49,813 nucleotides of DNA from Pseudomonas citrullilanati (GCF_030580855.1 NZ_JAUQOP010000037.1:1-49813), one strand, 5' to 3'; shown: positions 8,193-16,976, numbered from the stretch's first letter. Numbers and translations are program-made. Notes: generated from the letters alone by a model not told the origin.

Positions 8193-9071
8193 TCACGTCG
8201 CCAGGAACGCTTGCCGATACTCTCCCGGTGTCGCGCCCAGCGCCTGGCGGAAACGATTGGTGAAGTGACTGGCGCTGGCAAATCCACAGGCCAGTGCCAC
8301 TTCGCCCAGTGGCCGCGAGGTGTTGCGCAGCAACTGCCGCGCCCGTGCCAGGCGCCGAGCCAGCAGGTATTGATGGGGTGGCAGCCCGAAGCTTTCACGG
8401 AACATTCGCGCGAAGTGATATTCCGATAACGCGCACAGGGCCGCCAGTTGTCCGAGGCTGATGGCGTCGGCCAGGTGGCTGTCAATGTAGTCCACCAGCA
8501 GGCGCCGCTGGTGCGCGGCCAGGCCGCCCTTGAGACGAAGCCCCTGGCGCTGTCCGACCTGGCTGAGCAGCAGGTGATCGAGCAGCTCATGGGCCAGGCT
8601 GGAGGTCAGCAATCGTTCGCCGGGCTCGTCCCAGTCCAGGGCGATCAACTGGCGGAAACGCCGGGCCTGTTGCGGGTCGTCGAGGAAAGTCGCTTCGCAC
8701 AGTTGCGCCTGGCGAGGCTCGCGGTCCAGCAGCGTGACGCAGCCGAGGGCGAATTGTTCCGGGCTGAAGTACAGGTGTGCCAGGCGAATATCGCCGTTGA
8801 TGACCCAGGCCGACTCGTGCCCGGCCGGCAGGATGCAGAGTTTGCCGGGGCCTCCGGTGGTGGCGGGCCGTTCCCGGCGAAACGTGCCGGTGCCGCCGGC
8901 GATGTAGCACGACAGCGTATGGTGGGTCGGCGCTTCATAGTCCCGGGCGTCGTGATGATTGCTCCACAGGGCCGCTGCCATGCCATCGCCCAGCTCGGCG
9001 CTATGCTCGAGCCGGGCATTCGGCGAACTGGCGAGGGCTTGGAAGACTTGCAGGGTGTGCAGTGTGGGCAT
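8193..9071 (-). CDS. AraC-family transcriptional regulator
   Basis: The 292-residue protein has an N-terminal cupin-like sensing domain (SCYIAGGTGTFRRE, LCILPAGHESAW, LYFSPEQ). Its C-terminal double HTH (about 190-288) includes LGQLAALCALSEYHFARMFRESFGLPPHQYL and EVALACGFASASHFTNRFRQALGATPGEYR. It is divergent from the EamA exporter gene with a 139-bp gap, so that exporter is the likely target. The inducer is unknown. Confidence 0.87.
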   Translation of the reverse strand: MPTLHTLQVFQALASSPNARLEHSAELGDGMAAALWSNHHDARDYEAPTHHTLSCYIAGGTGTFRRERPATTGGPGKLCILPAGHESAWVINGDIRLAHLYFSPEQFALGCVTLLDREPRQAQLCEATFLDDPQQARRFRQLIALDWDEPGERLLTSSLAHELLDHLLLSQVGQRQGLRLKGGLAAHQRRLLVDYIDSHLADAISLGQLAALCALSEYHFARMFRESFGLPPHQYLLARRLARARQLLRNTSRPLGEVALACGFASASHFTNRFRQALGATPGEYRQAFLAT

Positions 9072-9210
9072 GATCGGTTCTCTCCAACGCCTTGCATCCT
9101 ACTCCGTCGGCCGGTCGCTGCCAGCCCGGCCGCCGACAAAACCGCAAGTTTATGCAAGTGCCCGGTGGGCCGCGCCGTGATACTGGGGGCCATTGTCAGG
9201 AGCTGCCGCC

Positions 9211-10113
9211 ATGAACCTCTCGTTGTACCTGCTCACCGTACTCATCTGGGGCACGACCTGGATCGCACTGAAACTGCAATTGGGCGTCGTCGCCATCCCG
9301 GTATCGATCGTCTACCGCTTCGCACTTGCCGCGCTGATCCTGTTCGCGTTGCTGCTGCTCAGCCGGCGCCTGCAGGTGATGAATCGACGCGGCCACATGA
9401 TCTGCGTGGCCCAGGGCCTGTGCCTGTTCTGCATCAATTTCATGTGTTTCCTCACTGCCAGCCAATGGATTCCCAGCGGTTTGGTCGCCGTGGTGTTTTC
9501 CACCGCCACGCTGTGGAACGCCCTCAATGCCCGGGTATTCTTCGGCCAGCGAATTGCCCGCAACGTGCTGCTGGGCGGCGCGCTGGGGTTGTCGGGGCTG
9601 GCGTTGCTGTTCTGGCCGGAGCTGTCCGGCCACCGCGCCAGTCCGCAGACCCTGCTCGGGTTGGCGTTGGCGCTGTTGGGCACGTTGTGTTTCTCGGCGG
9701 GGAACATGCTGTCGAGTCTGCAACAGAAGGCCGGCCTGAAACCCTTGACCACCAACGCCTGGGGCATGGCCTATGGCGCGATGATGTTGGCGGCCTGGTG
9801 TGCGTTCAAGGGCATTCCCTTCGACATGGAATGGAGCACTCGCTACATCGGTTCGTTGCTGTACCTGGTGATCCCGGGGTCGGTCATCGGTTTTACCGCC
9901 TACCTGACGCTGGTTGGACGCATGGGACCGGAGCGGGCAGCGTATTGCACGGTGCTGTTCCCGGTGGTGGCGTTGAATGTCTCGGCGGTTGCCGAAGGCT
10001 ACCAATGGACGGCGCCGGCACTGTCCGGGCTGGTCTTGGTCATGCTGGGGAACGTGCTGGTGTTTCGCAAGCCGCGGCCAGCGCCCATGAGCGTCGCGCT
10101 GGGTACGCGCTGA
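9211..10113 (+). CDS. EamA/DMT-superfamily transporter
   Basis: The 300-residue inner-membrane protein has ten hydrophobic segments in two EamA-type halves. The opening LLTVLIWGTTWIALKLQLG is characteristic. Family members export amino acids or other metabolites. The ATG at 9211 follows AGGAGCTGCCGCC with good spacing. The frame extends to 9193, but the extra six residues have no ribosome-binding site. It is divergent from an AraC-type regulator that probably controls it. The substrate is unknown. Confidence 0.85.
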   Translation: MNLSLYLLTVLIWGTTWIALKLQLGVVAIPVSIVYRFALAALILFALLLLSRRLQVMNRRGHMICVAQGLCLFCINFMCFLTASQWIPSGLVAVVFSTATLWNALNARVFFGQRIARNVLLGGALGLSGLALLFWPELSGHRASPQTLLGLALALLGTLCFSAGNMLSSLQQKAGLKPLTTNAWGMAYGAMMLAAWCAFKGIPFDMEWSTRYIGSLLYLVIPGSVIGFTAYLTLVGRMGPERAAYCTVLFPVVALNVSAVAEGYQWTAPALSGLVLVMLGNVLVFRKPRPAPMSVALGTR

Positions 10114-10119
10114 GCCCGT

Positions 10120-10160
10120 CATGACCGTGGCGGGGAGCCCGCGCCCTCGCCACGGTCATG
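10120..10160. terminator. Bidirectional hairpin between convergent genes
   Basis: CATGACCGTGGCG (10120-10132) pairs with CGCCACGGTCATG (10148-10160). There is no strong T run, so termination is likely but not certain. Confidence 0.6.
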
Positions 10161-10169
10161 GGGTGCGGG

Positions 10170-11141
10170 TTATTTCCAGACTTGCGGGTTGACTAGGTTC
10201 TGCGGTCGCTCGCCCAGCAAAGCACTGCGCAAGTTATCCACCGCAAGGTTGGCCATGGCCTCACGGGTTTCGTGGGTGGCCGAGCCGATATGGGGCAGCG
10301 TGACGGCATTGTTCAATTGAAACAGCGGCGATTCGGCCAGCGGTTCCTTTTCGTAGACATCCAGCCCGGCGCCGCGAATGCGCTGGGTTTGCAGGGCGTC
10401 GATCAACGCCGCCTCATCCACCACCGGGCCACGGGAAATGTTGACCAGGATGGCGCTCGGCTTCATCAGGGCCAGTTCACGCTGGCCGATCAGGTGGCGG
10501 GTCTTGTCGTTCAATGGCACCACCAGGCAGACGAAATCCGCTTCGGCCAACAGTTGGTCCAGCTCGCGAAACTGGGCGCCCAACTGGTTTTCCAGGTCGG
10601 TCTTGCGGCTGTTGCCCGTGTAGAGAATCGGCATGTTGAACCCGAACCGGCCACGGCGGGCGACGGCTGCGCCGATGTTGCCCATGCCGACGATGCCCAG
10701 CGTCTTGCCGTGCACATCCGTGCCGAACAGTTGCGGCCCCACGGTGGCTTGCCACTGCCCGGCCTTGGTCCAGGCATCCAGCTCCGCGACGCGACGGGCG
10801 CTGCTCATCAGCAAGGCGAAGGCCAGGTCGGCGGTGCTTTCGGTGAGCACGTCGGGGGTGTTGGTCAGCAGGATCCCGCGCTCATTGAAATAGGCCAGGT
10901 CGTAGTTGTCGTACCCCACGGAGATGCTGGACACCACTTGCAGGTTCGCGGCGTTTTGCAGTTGCTCGCGCCCCAGCTTGCGACCGACCCCGATCAGGCC
11001 GTGGGCGTGGGGCAGGGCCTCGTTGAATTGGGCATTGATGTCGCCCTTGGACGAATGGGGCACGATCACGTCGAAGTCCTGTTGCAGGCGCTCGACCACT
11101 TGGGGCGTGATACGGCTGAAGGCGAGTACGGTTTTTTTCAT
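10170..11141 (-). CDS. 2-hydroxyacid dehydrogenase, GhrB/TkrA type (glyoxylate/2-ketogluconate reductase)
   Basis: The 323-residue protein is an NAD(P)H-dependent D-2-hydroxyacid dehydrogenase. Visible are VSSISVGYDNYDL with the TNTPDVLTESTADLAFALL segment, the nucleotide-binding GIVGMGNIGAAVA, and the catalytic Arg (NISRGPVVDE), Glu (LDVYEKEPL) and His (LPHIGSATHETR). The length and the start MKKTVLAFSRI fit the GhrB/2-ketogluconate reductase branch. No gluconate genes flank it, so the exact substrate is inferred from similarity only. Confidence 0.83.
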   Translation of the reverse strand: MKKTVLAFSRITPQVVERLQQDFDVIVPHSSKGDINAQFNEALPHAHGLIGVGRKLGREQLQNAANLQVVSSISVGYDNYDLAYFNERGILLTNTPDVLTESTADLAFALLMSSARRVAELDAWTKAGQWQATVGPQLFGTDVHGKTLGIVGMGNIGAAVARRGRFGFNMPILYTGNSRKTDLENQLGAQFRELDQLLAEADFVCLVVPLNDKTRHLIGQRELALMKPSAILVNISRGPVVDEAALIDALQTQRIRGAGLDVYEKEPLAESPLFQLNNAVTLPHIGSATHETREAMANLAVDNLRSALLGERPQNLVNPQVWK

Positions 11142-11249
11142 CGTGCGAGGCTCGTCTGGCAGGGAATACCAAGCACGCTAACATTCCTGGCGCGGGTTAG
11201 GCGAGAGGCGAACGCCTATTTCCGGTACGCGACTGAGGTGCGATGGCGG

Positions 11250-11365
11250 TGTGGGGGCGGGCTTGCTTGTGATCGCGGGGTGGCCGGGAATATTGGGGCA
11301 GCTGACAGTGCGCAATCGCGAGCAGGCTCGCTCCCACAGTGGGCTTTGGCTCCCACAGTGGGCTT
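11250..11365. repeat. REP palindromes (degenerate pair)
   Basis: A degenerate REP arm (GTGGGGGCGGGCTTGC at 11251-11266) faces an inverted REP (ATCGCGAGCAGGCTCGCTCC). The inverted copy is followed by a duplicated CCCACAGTGGGCTT. They fill the gap between the reductase and YkgJ-type genes. Confidence 0.8.
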
Positions 11366-11375
11366 GGCCGGACGA

Positions 11376-12125
11376 TCATGCCGCCCGCAGCGAAATGAAC
11401 GCGTAGGTGAGCGGGGCTTCGGTCACGATGCGGGCGCCGCTGGCGGACACCTGGCTGGCGATGTCGTCGCCGGAGAGATGGAATTGCCATTCGCCGGCCT
11501 CAGGCGCCACGGGCTGCGACTGCACCTGGCCGATGACCGTGGCGAAGGCGGCCATGTCCGGCAGGTAGGCCGTGAAACCATCCCCCTTCAGCGCCGTGGT
11601 GCGGATGCCCAGGGCAGAGCAGATTCGCTCCTTGGTCGCGATATCCTCTCGGTCCGCCTGGCGCGAGCGTTCGATCAGGGTCGCCAGCTCTCCATCGACC
11701 AGTTGACCGCCGACGATCAATTGCGGCCCGGTCTCCCAGGATTCCGGCGGGCAGTCCTTGGCGGCAGGGTTGAGCGGGATGTGCGGGTTGATTTCCATCG
11801 GGTAGATGCGGCACACCAGCGGCCGGCGCTCGTAGATGCGGCACAGGTTGTCTGCGTCAAGGTTGCGGCAGCGGCCGGCGTTATAGGCGGCGAACGTGAT
11901 CGCCACCCGCGCATCGGCGCTGCCACTGCGCACTGCCGCCGAACGCCGTTCGGCGTGTTCGCGTTGCGCGGTGGGCAGGCCGAGGCCGTTGGCCAGGAAG
12001 GCCTCCACCAGGACAATGACCTGGCCGCCGTCTTCGGCCCACATCCGGGCCTCCGCGAGGGTCAGGGGGACATGGTGGTCGGAACAGCACTTGCCGCACC
12101 CTACGCAGGAAAACCTTGTGTTCAT
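11376..12125 (-). CDS. YkgJ-family cysteine-cluster protein
   Basis: The 249-residue protein starts MNTRFSCVGCGKCC. Cysteines 7, 10, 13 and 14, with a later C-x7-C set around CRNLDADNLC and CRIYP, form the zinc- or iron-chelating cluster of the YkgJ/UPF0153 family. The function of the family is not established. Another conserved piece is RRPLVCRIYPMEINPH. The ATG is at 12123-12125. It is followed on the same strand by a small exported protein gene 80 bp upstream. Confidence 0.8.
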   Translation of the reverse strand: MNTRFSCVGCGKCCSDHHVPLTLAEARMWAEDGGQVIVLVEAFLANGLGLPTAQREHAERRSAAVRSGSADARVAITFAAYNAGRCRNLDADNLCRIYERRPLVCRIYPMEINPHIPLNPAAKDCPPESWETGPQLIVGGQLVDGELATLIERSRQADREDIATKERICSALGIRTTALKGDGFTAYLPDMAAFATVIGQVQSQPVAPEAGEWQFHLSGDDIASQVSASGARIVTEAPLTYAFISLRAA

Positions 12126-12205
12126 TGAACGCCCGATCGCAAATGGCTGGAAAGCGGCGACAGAAAAACGCCGCGATGAGCCGGGCGAAGCAAGTTATGC
12201 GCCAC

Positions 12206-12532
12206 TCACCGGTCGGGCGCCGCAGGGCGGATCGAGTCCCACTCGGTCACATGGGCCGTCTTGGTTTTCTTGCGGTAGAGACACAGCTCGGTGCCGCGGG
12301 TCCCTTTCATGTGTTTCTGCGGGTATTGGCCCCGCAGCAACAGCGCGGTGTAGCCGACGCGATCATCGAATTGCGCGGCGGTGCCCACCGGTTCGGCGTT
12401 CTTCAAGCCACTGGCCTTGATGCAGCTGGCCAGCACGGCTTTGTCGTAGGCAGCCCAGGCGTCCGGGCTGGAGGCTTGGGCCTGGGCGGCCAGGGCAGTG
12501 ACGCCAAGGAAAATCAATGCGTGGGTGTTCAT
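12206..12532 (-). CDS. Small exported protein of unknown function
   Basis: The 108-residue product begins with a likely Sec signal peptide (MNTHALIFLGVTALAAQAQAS, cleavage near AQA-SS). The mature part is about 88 residues with two cysteines (LASCIKASG and ELCLYRKKT) that could form one disulphide in the periplasm. I do not recognise a family beyond a Pseudomonas-type hypothetical. The hydrophobic start and clear cleavage site argue that it is real. Confidence 0.65.
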   Translation of the reverse strand: MNTHALIFLGVTALAAQAQASSPDAWAAYDKAVLASCIKASGLKNAEPVGTAAQFDDRVGYTALLLRGQYPQKHMKGTRGTELCLYRKKTKTAHVTEWDSIRPAAPDR

Positions 12533-12592
12533 CGAAGGGCCTTGTTCGAGGAAGTCAGGGCAAGAGTATGCCTGAGGTTACCGGTCGATGAT

Positions 12593-12616
12593 CGCTCCCG
12601 CGCCGCCACGCGGGAG
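12593..12616. terminator. Hairpin after the CheV-like gene
   Basis: GCTCCCGCG and CGCGGGAGC face each other across GCCGCCA, just after the CheV-like stop. No T run follows, so this is a possible weak terminator or mRNA-protecting stem. Confidence 0.4.
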
Positions 12617-12629
12617 CCGCCGCTACCAC

Positions 12630-13532
12630 TCAGTGACCCTGTTCGGCCACGGCCTTGGCGGCCGTGATCAGGCACTTGGTCAGTTCAGGCGAGGAGAACT
12701 TGGTCAGTACGCCATTGGCCCCGGCCAGCCGCGCCTTCTCGCTGTTCATGGCGCTGTCCAGGGAGGTGTGCAGCAACACGTAGAGATGGGCGAAATCCGG
12801 TGTTTCCCGCAGGGTCCGCGTGAGGGCGTAGCCGTCCATCTCGGACATCTCGATGTCGGAGACGATCAGGTTGATCTGCCCGGCGGTGCCTTGCAGGTCC
12901 AGCAGGCATTCGATGGCTTCCTTGGCGCTGCGGGCGGTGTGGCATTGCAGGCCGAGGTTGCGCAGGGTGTGCACCGACTGTTGCAGCGCGACCTGGCTGT
13001 CATCCACCACCAGGATCCGGGCGTTGCCCAGGACTTCGGCGTCTTCCATGCTCAACTCGGTGGGCGCGGTCTCGATCTGGGCTGGCGCGATGCCGTGGAT
13101 GACCTTTTCGATGTCGAGCACTTGCACCAGGGTGCCGTCGACCGATGTCACGCCGGTGATGAACGCCCGCACGCCGCCGGAGCCATAGGGCGGCGGCTTG
13201 ATGTCGGTGGTCAGGCAATGGACGATCTTGCTCACCGCCTGTACATGCAGGCCCTGCTTGGAGCGGCTGACATCGGTGACGATCAGGCAGCCGCCGTCCG
13301 GATCTTCCAGGGGCCGCTCGCCGATGGCGCGGCTCAGGTCGATCACTGACAACGAGGTCCCGCGCAGGGTGGCGATGCCTTTGACGTGGGGGTGCGATTC
13401 CGGCAGCTTGGTCAGCGGCGGGCAGGGAATGATTTCGCTGACTTTGAGCAGGTTGATCGCCATCAGCTTGCCGCTGCGCAAGGTAAACAGCAGAAGCGAA
13501 AGAGAATCTGCGCGGGCTTTGTTGGAAGACAT
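12630..13532 (-). CDS. cheV: CheV-type chemotaxis coupling protein (CheW + receiver)
   Basis: The 300-residue protein joins an N-terminal CheW-like domain (about 10-155: LLFTLRSGKLMAINLLKVSEI, GIATLRGTSLSVIDLSRAIG) to a C-terminal receiver domain (about 170-295). The receiver has acidic residues in ILVVDDS, the phospho-acceptor Asp in LIVSDIEMSEMDG, and a late lysine in VLTKFSSPE. CheV couples chemoreceptors to CheA and may adapt the signal through phosphorylation. No other chemotaxis genes are here, which is common for pseudomonad cheV paralogues. Confidence 0.88.
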   Translation of the reverse strand: MSSNKARADSLSLLLFTLRSGKLMAINLLKVSEIIPCPPLTKLPESHPHVKGIATLRGTSLSVIDLSRAIGERPLEDPDGGCLIVTDVSRSKQGLHVQAVSKIVHCLTTDIKPPPYGSGGVRAFITGVTSVDGTLVQVLDIEKVIHGIAPAQIETAPTELSMEDAEVLGNARILVVDDSQVALQQSVHTLRNLGLQCHTARSAKEAIECLLDLQGTAGQINLIVSDIEMSEMDGYALTRTLRETPDFAHLYVLLHTSLDSAMNSEKARLAGANGVLTKFSSPELTKCLITAAKAVAEQGH

Positions 13533-13634
13533 AAAAACCTTCTGTGGAAAAAGGTGGGGCGAGCGTGAAGATCGCCAAAACAGCTCGTGATATTGGGTTA
13601 TCGACCCGTTGGGGGCAGGCTTTAGGGGGAAACC

Positions 13635-13770
13635 TGTGGCGAGGGGATTTATCCCCGCCGGGGTGCGCGGCAGCCCCCCAGGAGCGATGAGTCACGGTCC
13701 GTTCGACACTCCCAAGCGAGCCGATTCAGGATTGCTGCGCAATCCAACGGGGATAAATCCCCTCGCCACA
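13635..13770. repeat. Long inverted repeat with 23-bp arms (REP-like pair)
   Basis: Arms at 13635-13657 (starting TGTGGCGAGGGGATTTATCC) and 13748-13770 are exact reverse complements, 90 bp apart. Each arm also contains an inner partial palindrome (GGGGATTTATCCCC). This is a second REP family, distinct from the GTGGGAGCGAGC type, arranged as a REPIN-like pair downstream of norR. Confidence 0.85.
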
Positions 13771-13796
13771 ACGGCGGTTGGCATAGCAGATGGCGG

Positions 13797-15353
13797 TTAC
13801 TTAAGCCCCAACCGTCGCGCCATCCGCCCCAGGTTCGCGCGGTCCAGGCCCAGCTCGCGGGCGGCGCTGGCCCAGTTGTGCTGGTGGCGTTCCAGGGCCG
13901 CGTCGATCAGTTTGCGCTGGAATTCATCGACGGCTTCGCGTAGGTCGCCGGTGACGCCCGTCATGTCGGGCGAGGGGGCGAGGGCGGGAGACGCGGCGTT
14001 GTCCACCGCGACTTGGGGCAGGTCGAGGTCCTGGGCGCCGAGGCTGAGGATTTTCGGGCGCACCGGGCAACGGCCCAGGGCTTTCAAGGCGCTACGGCCG
14101 ATCAGGTGCTCCAGTTCGCGCACATTGCCCGGCCAGTCGTAGGCCAGTAGCGCGGCCTGGGCATCGGCGCTCAGGCGCAGGCTGCCCAACCCCATGCGCG
14201 AACGGTTCTGCTCCAGGAAGAAGCCGCTGAGCAACAGGACATCCCGACCGCGATCGCGCAGCGCCGGCACCTGCAATGGGTACACACTCAGGCGATGGTA
14301 GAAGTCGGCCCGATAACGGCCGTTGCGCACTTCTTCGGCGAGGTCGCGATTGGTGGCTGCGATCAGCCGCACGTCGACCCGGTGTTCCTTGTCCGAGCCC
14401 AACCGTTGCAGCTGGCCGCTTTGCAGCACTCGCAACAGCTTCGCCTGGACGGTCAGCGACAACTCGCCCACTTCGTCGAGGAACAGTGTCCCGCCGTCGG
14501 CCAGTTCGAATTTGCCGCGCCGGTCGCTGGTGGCGCCGGTGAAAGCGCCCCGTACGTGGCCGAACAATTCACTTTCCACCAGCGTATCCGGCAGCGCCGC
14601 GCAGTTGAGGCTGATCAGCGGCTGCTCGGCGCGTTTGGACGCGGCATGGATGGCCTGGGCGACCAGTTCCTTGCCGACCCCCGTTTCGCCGGTGATCAGC
14701 ACGGTCAGGTCGCTGCTGCCCACCAGGTTGATCTCTTCCACCAGGCGCTTGTGGGCCTTGCTCTGGCCGACCATGTCCCGAGGCTGCTGGCCGCTGGCCT
14801 GGCGGTAGACCTCGGCGCGACGGTGCTCGTCTTCGGCCTTCAAGGCCAGGCGCTCGATCCGTTCGGCCGCACTGACCGTCGCCGCGGCCAGGCTGGCGAA
14901 GGCTTGCAGGGCGCTGAGATCGATGGGTTCGAAGCGTCCCGGGTCCAGCGCATCGAGGGTCAGCAAGCCCCACGGGCGCTCGTCGACGAACAAGGGGCAG
15001 CCCATGCAGTCATGGACTTCAAGGTGTTCGTCCAGGCCTTCCACCAAGCCGTCGTACGGGTCGGGCAGGGGGCTGTCGGCCTCGAAACGGGTGGGTTCAG
15101 GGTTGGCGAGCAGCGCCTCGAAGCGCGGGTGCTCGCTGACTCGGAAGCGCCGGCCCAGCGTGTCGGTGCTCAAGCCGTCCACCGCCAGCGGCACCAGGCA
15201 GTCCCCATCCAGGCGTAACAACGCCGCGGCGTCGCAGGGCAGCAAGGCCCGAAGGGCACCGAGCAGGCGACGATAACGTTCGCCTTCAGGCAGTTCGCGA
15301 GACAGGTCGGCCACCAGGGGCAGCAGGGCGGTCAGCAGGGTAGTTGCAGTCAT
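13797..15353 (-). CDS. norR: Nitric-oxide-responsive sigma-54 activator NorR
   Basis: The 518-residue protein has an N-terminal GAF domain (about 20-165), an AAA+ domain and a C-terminal Fis-type HTH (WASAARELGLDRANLGRMAR). The AAA+ domain shows Walker A (GETGVGKEL, 222-230), the sigma-54 contact loop GAFTGA and Walker B (GGTLFLDEVGEL). The GAF domain carries DCMGCP with a cysteine near 116 and Asp98, consistent with the non-haem iron that senses NO in NorR. Divergence from hmp and the inverted repeats between them identify hmp as the target. Confidence 0.92.
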   Translation of the reverse strand: MTATTLLTALLPLVADLSRELPEGERYRRLLGALRALLPCDAAALLRLDGDCLVPLAVDGLSTDTLGRRFRVSEHPRFEALLANPEPTRFEADSPLPDPYDGLVEGLDEHLEVHDCMGCPLFVDERPWGLLTLDALDPGRFEPIDLSALQAFASLAAATVSAAERIERLALKAEDEHRRAEVYRQASGQQPRDMVGQSKAHKRLVEEINLVGSSDLTVLITGETGVGKELVAQAIHAASKRAEQPLISLNCAALPDTLVESELFGHVRGAFTGATSDRRGKFELADGGTLFLDEVGELSLTVQAKLLRVLQSGQLQRLGSDKEHRVDVRLIAATNRDLAEEVRNGRYRADFYHRLSVYPLQVPALRDRGRDVLLLSGFFLEQNRSRMGLGSLRLSADAQAALLAYDWPGNVRELEHLIGRSALKALGRCPVRPKILSLGAQDLDLPQVAVDNAASPALAPSPDMTGVTGDLREAVDEFQRKLIDAALERHQHNWASAARELGLDRANLGRMARRLGLK

Positions 15354-15354
15354 A

Positions 15355-15407
15355 ATGACTCCATGTAGTCATCAAGACTATAAGTCGGGTTGTGTCCTTA
15401 TGACTAC
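15355..15407. promoter_or_regulatory. Clustered NorR-type binding sites upstream of hmp
   Basis: Two overlapping perfect inverted repeats occur: ATGACT-N6-AGTCAT (15355-15372) and TAGTC-N5-GACTA (15366-15380). A further half-site, TATGACTAC, lies at 15399-15407. Repeated GACTA/TAGTC units between norR and hmp suit an enhancer for a hexameric sigma-54 activator. The first repeat overlaps the norR start, so autoregulation is likely. Confidence 0.7.
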
Positions 15408-15444
15408 TTTATTTATAAACTGTTGATAAATAACAATAAAAAAA

Positions 15445-15461
15445 TTGGCACGGAACCTGAT
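15445..15461 (+). promoter_or_regulatory. Candidate sigma-54 promoter of hmp
   Basis: TTGGCACGGAACCTGAT matches the -24 element (TGGCAC) perfectly. The -12 part (CTGA rather than TTGC) is imperfect. It lies about 40 bp upstream of the hmp start and downstream of the NorR-type sites, the order expected for this activator class. Confidence 0.5.
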
Positions 15462-15497
15462 AAGACAAGGTATCAGTCCACATCAGGAGTCACCTTC

Positions 15498-16679
15498 ATG
15501 CTCAGTCAAGAACAACGCGCCATCATCCGTGCCACCGTTCCATTGCTGGAAAGCGGCGGCGAGGCACTGATCACCCACTTCTATCGCATGATGCTGTCGG
15601 AGTACCCGCAGGTGCGCCCGCTGTTCAACCAGGCTCACCAGGCTAGCGGCGATCAGCCCCGGGCGCTGGCCAACGGCGTGTTGATGTATGCACGGCACAT
15701 CGACCAGCTCGACCAGTTGGGCGACCTGGTGGCGAAGATCGTCAACAAGCACGTCGCCTTGCAGATCCTGCCGGAGCACTACCCGATCGTCGGGGCCTGC
15801 CTGTTGCGGGCGATTGCCGAGGTGCTGGGCGAAGAAATCGCCACCCCCGAGGTGATCTCCGCGTGGGCGGCGGCCTACAACCAGCTGGCCGATATCCTGA
15901 TCGGGGCCGAGTCCGGCCTGTATGAACAGAAAGCCGCGGCCCCGGGTGGCTGGCGTGGCGAGCGCACGTTCGTCCTGGCGGCCAAGGTGCAGGAGAGTTC
16001 GGAGATCACCTCGTTCTACTTCGAGCCGGCGGACAAGGGCCCGGTGCTGGTCGCCGAGCCCGGCCAATACATCGGCATGAAGCTGGCCCTGGACGGTGAG
16101 GAAGTGCGTCGCAACTATTCGTTGTCGGCCCTGGCGGACAACGGCCAGTACCGGATCAGCGTCAAGCGCGAGCCAGGTGGGCGCGTGTCCAACTACTTGC
16201 ATGACCATTTGCAGATCGGCGACAGCATCCAGCTGTTCCCGCCGTCCGGGGACTTCTACTTGACGGCCAGCGACAAGCCGCTGGTACTGATCAGTGGCGG
16301 CGTCGGTATTACCCCGACCCTGGCCATGCTTCAGGCGGCGTTGCAAACCGAGCGTCCGGTGCATTTCATTCACTGTGCGCGCAACGGTCGTGCCCATGCG
16401 TTCCGCGACTGGCTCGACGACCTGGCCAAGCGGCACCCACAGCTCAAGCGTTTCTATTGCTACGCCGAAGACGACGGCGTGAGCCCGCCGGCCGACAAGG
16501 TCGGGTTGCTGAGTGAGGCGCAACTGGCGCAGTGGCTGCCGGAACAGCGTGACCTGGATGCCTACTTCCTCGGGCCGAAGGGCTTCATGGGCGCCGTCAA
16601 GCGCCATCTCAAGGCCCTGGGCGTGCCGGATGGGCAAAGCCGCTACGAATTCTTCGGGCCGGCGGCGGCGCTGGAATAG
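15498..16679 (+). CDS. hmp: Flavohaemoglobin (nitric oxide dioxygenase)
   Basis: The 393-residue product converts NO and oxygen to nitrate using NAD(P)H. An N-terminal globin domain has Tyr29, Gln53 and the proximal His85 (IVNKHVALQI) at the same numbers as in E. coli Hmp. A FAD domain (YIGMKLAL, RRNYSLSAL) and an NAD domain (ISGGVGITPTLAML, FFGPAAALE end) follow. The ATG at 15498 has CAGGAG upstream and gives the standard N-terminus MLSQEQRAIIRATVP. A longer frame begins in the promoter and is unlikely. Confidence 0.95.
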   Translation: MLSQEQRAIIRATVPLLESGGEALITHFYRMMLSEYPQVRPLFNQAHQASGDQPRALANGVLMYARHIDQLDQLGDLVAKIVNKHVALQILPEHYPIVGACLLRAIAEVLGEEIATPEVISAWAAAYNQLADILIGAESGLYEQKAAAPGGWRGERTFVLAAKVQESSEITSFYFEPADKGPVLVAEPGQYIGMKLALDGEEVRRNYSLSALADNGQYRISVKREPGGRVSNYLHDHLQIGDSIQLFPPSGDFYLTASDKPLVLISGGVGITPTLAMLQAALQTERPVHFIHCARNGRAHAFRDWLDDLAKRHPQLKRFYCYAEDDGVSPPADKVGLLSEAQLAQWLPEQRDLDAYFLGPKGFMGAVKRHLKALGVPDGQSRYEFFGPAAALE

Positions 16680-16702
16680 TCGGCCGGGTGACCGGGTTGC
16701 CT

Positions 16703-16784
16703 GGATCGCGAGCAGGCTCGCTCCTACAGTGGGTTCGGTTTCAACGCCGGAAAACCTGTGGGGGCGAGCCTGTTCGCGACGAGG
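16703..16784. repeat. REP pair between hmp and dsbB
   Basis: An inverted REP (ATCGCGAGCAGGCTCGCTCC) and a direct one (TGTGGGGGCGAGCCTG) face each other across about 34 bp, a REPIN-like arrangement. Confidence 0.85.
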
Positions 16785-16976
16785 CCTGCCCGCCCAACCC
16801 TTCATCCATCCTCTCGCCCCATTAATCCGCGCTTAACCCTTCTCCTGTCTATTCCCTGCAAAGTTGCCGGCGGCCGCTCGTTCACTGTCATGGACAGCGT
16901 GTAGACTTCGGCCATCCGATGGCGCGCCGAGTGTTGCAAGGCTGCGCGTTGATCCATGTAGACAAAGGGAAACGCA

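Noticed and set aside
10272..12128. 618-residue plus-strand ORF across the reductase and YkgJ-type genes
   Set aside because: Spans two recognised minus-strand genes and a REP gap; a high-GC shadow.
15483..16805. 440-residue antisense ORF over hmp
   Set aside because: Shadow of hmp that also reads through REP sequence.
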